Assembly: GCA_903891415.1 (NCBI GenBank) | Contig: CAITEH010000086.1 | Span: 1-36,189 of the forward strand | Length of the DNA stretch: 36,189 nt | Direction: 5' to 3' | Source: Candidatus Firestoneibacteriota bacterium | Lineage (GTDB): Bacteria; Oederibacteriota; D2-FULL-39-29 | In this document: positions 33,403 through 36,189 of the stretch, in pieces | How positions within the stretch are numbered: the first letter of the stretch is position 1 | How the letters are laid out: each line of letters opens with the position of its first letter | Translations under genes and position numbers: made by a program | The notes under the pieces: model-generated | What the model was told of the DNA's origin: nothing | Database searches by the model: none | The model's input: only the letters and a program-made list of their open reading frames with translations

Positions 33403-33417
33403 TTAGGTTTTATGCCA

Positions 33418-33446
33418 TGGATAGTTCAGGGTATTTATGCTATTAT
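33418..33446 (+). promoter_or_regulatory. Candidate promoter of the second URO-D-like gene
   Basis: TGGATA (33418-33423) and TATTAT (33441-33446) with a 17-base spacer, 25 bases before the ATG at 33472. The -35 matches four of six consensus positions. Together with the minus-strand promoter next to it, this makes a compact divergent control region. Confidence 0.45.
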
Positions 33447-33471
33447 TTGTTAAATCCAAGCGGAGGTAAAC

Positions 33472-34542
33472 ATGAAGAACAGAGAACTGTATTTAGCGCT
33501 GATGAACTATGAAAAAGTTGACCGCATGCCCATTATTCACTGGGCCGGCTGGCCGGAAACCCGGCGGCGCTGGTTACAAGAAGGCCTGCCTGAAAAGGTC
33601 AACGAAGCGGAGTATTTCGGCGCGGCCCCGCTAAATTACCCCATAGATATTAATCTTGACTTGTTCCCGGCTTTTGAAAAAGAGACACTTGAAGAGACGG
33701 AAGAATACAGGATCTTCCGGCAGGCGGATGGTGTTATCGCCCAGCATTGGAAAAAACGGGATTGCATACCCCACTTCGTGGATTTTACCATAAAAGGTAC
33801 GGAAGGCCAGGGCTGGAGCGAATATAAAAAAAGGCTGCAGCCGGATAAAAAAAGGATCCCCGCGGATTTTTATGAAAGAATTGAAAAAGCAAAAAACGCG
33901 GATGCCGTTGTAAGTGTTTTTACCGCTTCCATGATAGGTTGGATACGTAACTGGGTCGGTGTGGAAAACCTTGCCTACATCGCTTATGATAACCGGGAGC
34001 TGCTCAAAGAAATGTCCGACACTATTACGGACCTGGTCCTCTGGAGCCTGGATGAAATACTGCCTAAAGTTAAAATAGACACGGCCTGGGGCTGGGAAGA
34101 TATTTGCTTTAAGAACGGCCCGCTGTTAAGCCCGGATATTTTTAAAGAAGTTGCGGTGCCTAACTACAAAAGAATTGCAGACAGGCTCCGCGCTCACGGG
34201 GTTAAGCTGTATCTTGTGGACTGTGACGGAGTTGTCGATGCGCTGCTGCCCCACTGGCTTGAGGCCGGAGTAAATACGATATTTCCGCTGGAGATAGGGA
34301 CCTGGAATGCCGACTCTGCTGAATATAAAAAGAGGTTTGGCAGGGAACTCAGGATCTTTGGAGGTATAAATAAAAACGAATTCGGGAAAGGCAAAGCAGC
34401 CATAGATGCGGAGCTTAAAAGAAGGCTGCCGGTCATGAAAGAAGGCGGATTTGTGCCTCTGCCTGACCACCTGCTGCCTCCGGACGTTTCTCTGGATAAT
34501 TACAGGTATTACCTGGAGGCCTTAAGAAAGATCAGGATCTAG
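33472..34542 (+). CDS. Divergent URO-D superfamily protein lacking the zinc motif
   Basis: 356 residues with a GCGGAGG site before the ATG. The N-terminus MKNRELYLALMNYEKVDRMPIIHW is the usual opening of the URO-D superfamily. The barrel end reads YLVDCDGVVDALLPHWLEAGVNTIFPLE (Asp250, Cys251, Asp252), where the relative at 5860 has HACG, and FGGINKNEF where that paralogue has GGC. So the His-x-Cys zinc site is missing, leaving one Cys. Many such paralogues occur in environmental bacteria, and their substrates are unknown. It lies divergent from the oxidoreductase fusion, so it may act on a related sugar or methyl compound, but that is inference. It is not expected to make heme. Confidence 0.7.
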   Translation: MKNRELYLALMNYEKVDRMPIIHWAGWPETRRRWLQEGLPEKVNEAEYFGAAPLNYPIDINLDLFPAFEKETLEETEEYRIFRQADGVIAQHWKKRDCIPHFVDFTIKGTEGQGWSEYKKRLQPDKKRIPADFYERIEKAKNADAVVSVFTASMIGWIRNWVGVENLAYIAYDNRELLKEMSDTITDLVLWSLDEILPKVKIDTAWGWEDICFKNGPLLSPDIFKEVAVPNYKRIADRLRAHGVKLYLVDCDGVVDALLPHWLEAGVNTIFPLEIGTWNADSAEYKKRFGRELRIFGGINKNEFGKGKAAIDAELKRRLPVMKEGGFVPLPDHLLPPDVSLDNYRYYLEALRKIRI

Positions 34543-34556
34543 TTCAACAGGTTAAA

Positions 34557-34585
34557 TTGACAAGACAGCCGGTATTTGCTATACT
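34557..34585 (+). promoter_or_regulatory. Strong sigma-70 promoter of the glycine riboswitch
   Basis: TTGACA (34557-34562) and TATACT (34580-34585), spacer exactly 17 bases. The start is predicted near 34592, exactly where the aptamer begins. Confidence 0.85.
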
Positions 34586-34591
34586 GCTAAT

Positions 34592-34803
34592 GAACGGGAG
34601 AGATTGCGTGCCGGAAAGCTAAGTTTGACCGGCAGGCGGCGCCGAAGGGGTTAATACTCTCAGGCAAAAGAACCGTTCAGTAGTTTCTCTGGAGAGACGT
34701 AGGATCAATTGCTGTAATTAGTTATCAGTAATTAGTAATTGGTTCTATCACCGAAGGGGTAAGCCCTAAAGGGCCATTCTCTCAGGTATAAAGGACAGGG
34801 GAA
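34592..34803 (+). ncRNA. Tandem glycine riboswitch (gcvT type)
   Basis: Aptamer 1 spans 34592-34678: a GAACGG/CCGTTC P1 stem, GGAGAG, GCGCCGAAGGGG and CTCTCAGGCAAAAGAAC, all hallmark elements. Aptamer 2 spans about 34685-34803: CTCTGGAGAGACG, CACCGAAGGGG, and CTCTCAGGTATAAAGGAC. The P3 arm of aptamer 2 is unusually long (about 34701-34748) and built from AATTA-type repeats. The 3' arm of the aptamer 2 P1 stem overlaps the terminator's left arm, so glycine binding would favour read-through, the usual ON arrangement for glycine cleavage genes. The nearest gene is gcvH, but about 300 bases and a MITE lie between. Confidence 0.95.
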
Positions 34804-34838
34804 CAAGGTGACAAGGCCTTGTTCCCCTGTTATTTTTT
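34795..34838 (+). terminator. Strong Rho-independent terminator of the riboswitch
   Basis: ACAGGGGAACAAGG (34795-34808) pairs perfectly with CCTTGTTCCCCTGT (34817-34830) over an 8-base loop, followed by TATTTTTT. Its left arm includes the end of aptamer 2, so the two structures compete. Confidence 0.9.
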
Positions 34839-34875
34839 AAGCCGTTTCTCTCGAGTGTTCGCTGCGTCGGTTTTA

Positions 34876-34993
34876 GAGGCTGTGCTAAAAGTTCGGAATT
34901 ATTTTGAGACACCGCATATGTTGTAGTTGCTCGATTTATCGAGCTTGCCAACTGCGCCTGATAAATCAGGCAACTACATTATGGCACAGGCTC
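34876..34993. mobile_element. MITE-like element, 118 bp
   Basis: Terminal inverted repeats GAGGCTGTGC (34876-34885) and GCACAGGCTC (34984-34993) have one mismatch and are flanked by direct repeats TTTA (34872-34875 and 34994-34997), consistent with a 4-bp target duplication. Inside lies a nested inverted repeat TGTAGTTGC/GCAACTACA (34922-34930, 34970-34978) holding two small hairpins: GCTCGAT..ATCGAGC (34929-34944) and GCCTGAT..ATCAGGC (34956-34971). There is no transposase. The ends resemble those of DDE-type insertion sequences. It lies between the riboswitch terminator and gcvH. Confidence 0.8.
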
Positions 34994-35044
34994 TTTAACC
35001 ATGCGGTTACCAATACGGAAAACATTTAAATTTTATAGACGTTG

Positions 35045-35073
35045 TAGACACCAAGTCAGGTTTGTAGTATAAT
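35045..35073 (+). promoter_or_regulatory. Second promoter directly upstream of gcvH
   Basis: TAGACA (35045-35050, five of six consensus) and a perfect TATAAT (35068-35073) with a 17-base spacer. The start would be near 35080, about 25 bases before gcvH. It lies after the riboswitch terminator and the MITE, so transcripts from it carry no aptamer. Confidence 0.7.
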
Positions 35074-35105
35074 CAAAAAATCTCGGGTACTGGAGGCAAC
35101 AAGTG

Positions 35106-35495
35106 ATGTTTCCGGCAGAATTGAAGTATACTAAAAGTCATGAATATGTAAAGACCGAAGGTAATAATGCGACTCTGGGTGTTTCACAATTTGCGGTGGA
35201 GCAGGTTAAAGATATTGTCTTTATAGAATTGCCCCGGGTTGGGCAGGAACTGAAGGCGGGAGCGCCTTTTGGTTCGCTTGAATCGGTTAAGGCAGTTTTT
35301 GAACTTGTATCCCCTGTTTCAGGCAAGGTGACGGCTGTTAATGAAAAGATCAATACCTCGCCTGAAATGATATCAAAGAGCCCTTACGGCGAAGGCTGGA
35401 TGGTAAAGCTGGAAATGAGCAGCCCCGGCGAGCTTAACGGTCTTATGAATAATTTGGATTATCAGAAATATACCGAAGACGGGGGCTCTCACTGA
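35106..35495 (+). CDS. gcvH: Glycine cleavage system H protein
   Basis: 129 residues from ATG 35106; GTG 35103 is an alternative one codon longer. A GGAGG site ends nine bases before the ATG. The protein is a lipoyl domain: KYTKSHEYVKTEGNNATLGVSQFAVEQ, then VFIELPRVG and SLESVKAVFEL with the lipoylated Lys62, followed by SPVSGKVTAVNE and YGEGWMVKLE. GcvH carries the aminomethyl group between the P, T and L proteins. It overlaps the start of gcvPA by one base (TGATG). gcvT is not in the window; usually it lies nearby and is controlled by this class of riboswitch. Confidence 0.96.
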   Translation: MFPAELKYTKSHEYVKTEGNNATLGVSQFAVEQVKDIVFIELPRVGQELKAGAPFGSLESVKAVFELVSPVSGKVTAVNEKINTSPEMISKSPYGEGWMVKLEMSSPGELNGLMNNLDYQKYTEDGGSH

Positions 35496-36189
35496 TGCAC
35501 ATTCCCTATCTGCCGCATACGGATGACGACATAAGGCAGATGCTTGAGGTTGTAGGAGTATCTTCCCTCGCCGGGCTTTTTTCCGACATCCCGGCCGCTA
35601 TCCGTTATAAAGGGCCGGTCAAATTGCCCCGCGGTTCTTCCGAAGCTGAAATAAGAAAAGAGTTAACACTGCTTGCCTTGCAGAATAAAAATACCGACAG
35701 TTATATCAATTTTTTGGGCGGCGGGTCCTACGATCATTATATTCCCGCGGTAGTCCGGGAGCTTGTGCGGCGTTCAGAGTTCTACACCTCCTACACGCCT
35801 TACCAGGCGGAGATCTCGCAGGGAATTCTTCAGATATTTTTTGAGTATCAGACGATGATCTGCGAGCTTACCAGGATGGACGTCAGTAATGCTTCTATGT
35901 ATGACGGCGCTACGGCGCTTGCCGAAGCGGTCCTCCTGGCTGTTAATACCCGCGGCCGGAAAAAAGTCCTTATTTGCGGGGCGCTGGATCCGCAGAATAT
36001 TCAGGTACTGAAGACTTATACGCGCAACCTGGATGTTTCAATAGAGATCGTGCCTTTTCTTGACGGTACGGTAGACCTTTCCATACTTAAAGAAAAATGC
36101 GGGGAAGATACCGCCTGTGTGCTGGTCCAGCAGCCGAATTTTTTCGGGTGCCTGGAAGATATGCAGGAAATAGAAAAATTGACCCATGC
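35495..36189 (+). CDS. gcvPA: Glycine dehydrogenase (decarboxylating) subunit 1, 3' end outside window
   Basis: The frame begins at ATG 35495 in the stop codon of gcvH and runs open to the window end, giving 231 codons of roughly 440. The N-terminus MHIPYLPHTDDDIRQMLEVVG and FLGGGSYDHYIPAVVRELVRRSEFYTSYTPYQAEISQGILQIFFEYQTMICELTRMDVSNASMYDGATALAEA are characteristic of GcvPA, the first of the split P-protein subunits. With GcvPB it decarboxylates glycine and loads the aminomethyl group on GcvH; the PLP lysine is in GcvPB, which is presumably downstream. The split form is common in anaerobes and thermophiles. The operon likely reads gcvH-gcvPA-gcvPB. Confidence 0.95.
   Translation, partial: MHIPYLPHTDDDIRQMLEVVGVSSLAGLFSDIPAAIRYKGPVKLPRGSSEAEIRKELTLLALQNKNTDSYINFLGGGSYDHYIPAVVRELVRRSEFYTSYTPYQAEISQGILQIFFEYQTMICELTRMDVSNASMYDGATALAEAVLLAVNTRGRKKVLICGALDPQNIQVLKTYTRNLDVSIEIVPFLDGTVDLSILKEKCGEDTACVLVQQPNFFGCLEDMQEIEKLTH

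Noticed and set aside
34766-34951. 61-codon minus-strand frame across the riboswitch terminator and MITE
   Set aside because: It crosses RNA structures and a mobile element and has no ribosome site or family match.

Overview
This window is a gene-dense stretch of about 36 kb from a bacterial chromosome. The organism looks like a Gram-negative, outer-membrane-bearing bacterium: there are two ADP-heptose (LPS core) genes, an LptE-type lipoprotein, MurJ, and several lipoproteins or exported proteins. Giant coiled-coil proteins, uroporphyrinogen-decarboxylase-like paralogues, a Gfo/Idh-AKR fusion and many short intergenic repeats fit an uncultivated, probably anaerobic lineage (an Elusimicrobia/Omnitrophica/Firestonebacteria/PVC-like neighbourhood). 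That placement is inference and was not tested. There is no rRNA, tRNA, CRISPR, phage or intact transposase.

Layout. 1-5.1 kb: exported or surface proteins on + (a degenerate M14 peptidase-like protein cut by the window edge, a lipoprotein, a beta-propeller, a GH5 glycosidase with an inserted beta-rich module), closed by a shared terminator facing a minus-strand DUF2059 gene. 5.8-8.6 kb: a URO-D-like methyltransferase-type protein, then a ZIP metal transporter, a His-containing four-TM protein and two tiny paralogous membrane peptides that share GWWxxHx9LG. 8.7-20.3 kb: a long run with small gaps and overlaps, rfaE1-rfaE2-(1370-aa sensor/coiled-coil/pseudo-receiver)-fmdB-leuS-diguanylate cyclase-lptE-holA. 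The leuS-lptE-holA order known from proteobacteria is kept, with a cyclase gene inserted. rpsT (TTG start) lies on the minus strand, divergent from murJ. 20.9-25.4 kb: murJ, a D-aminoacylase-like amidohydrolase, ogt, a palindrome pair, a DUF2752 protein and a zinc-ribbon/CD225 protein.

25.4-29.8 kb: a perfect consensus sigma-70 promoter and a ~185-nt leader precede a second giant coiled-coil gene (1377 aa). 29.9-31.3 kb: pyrF and pyrE. 31.4-34.5 kb: a minus-strand oxidoreductase/aldo-keto reductase fusion, divergent from a second URO-D-like gene. 34.55 kb to the end: a tandem glycine riboswitch with its own promoter and a strong terminator, then a 118-bp MITE-like element, a second promoter, gcvH and the start of gcvPA.

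Most noteworthy: the paired GWW micropeptides; the glycine riboswitch separated from gcvH by a MITE and an apparently riboswitch-independent promoter; a 109-bp tandem duplication of the fmdB/leuS junction; the large Cache-coiled-coil protein ending in a receiver domain whose phospho-acceptor Asp is Asn; and enzymes that have lost parts of their metal sites (M14, D-aminoacylase, one URO-D paralogue).
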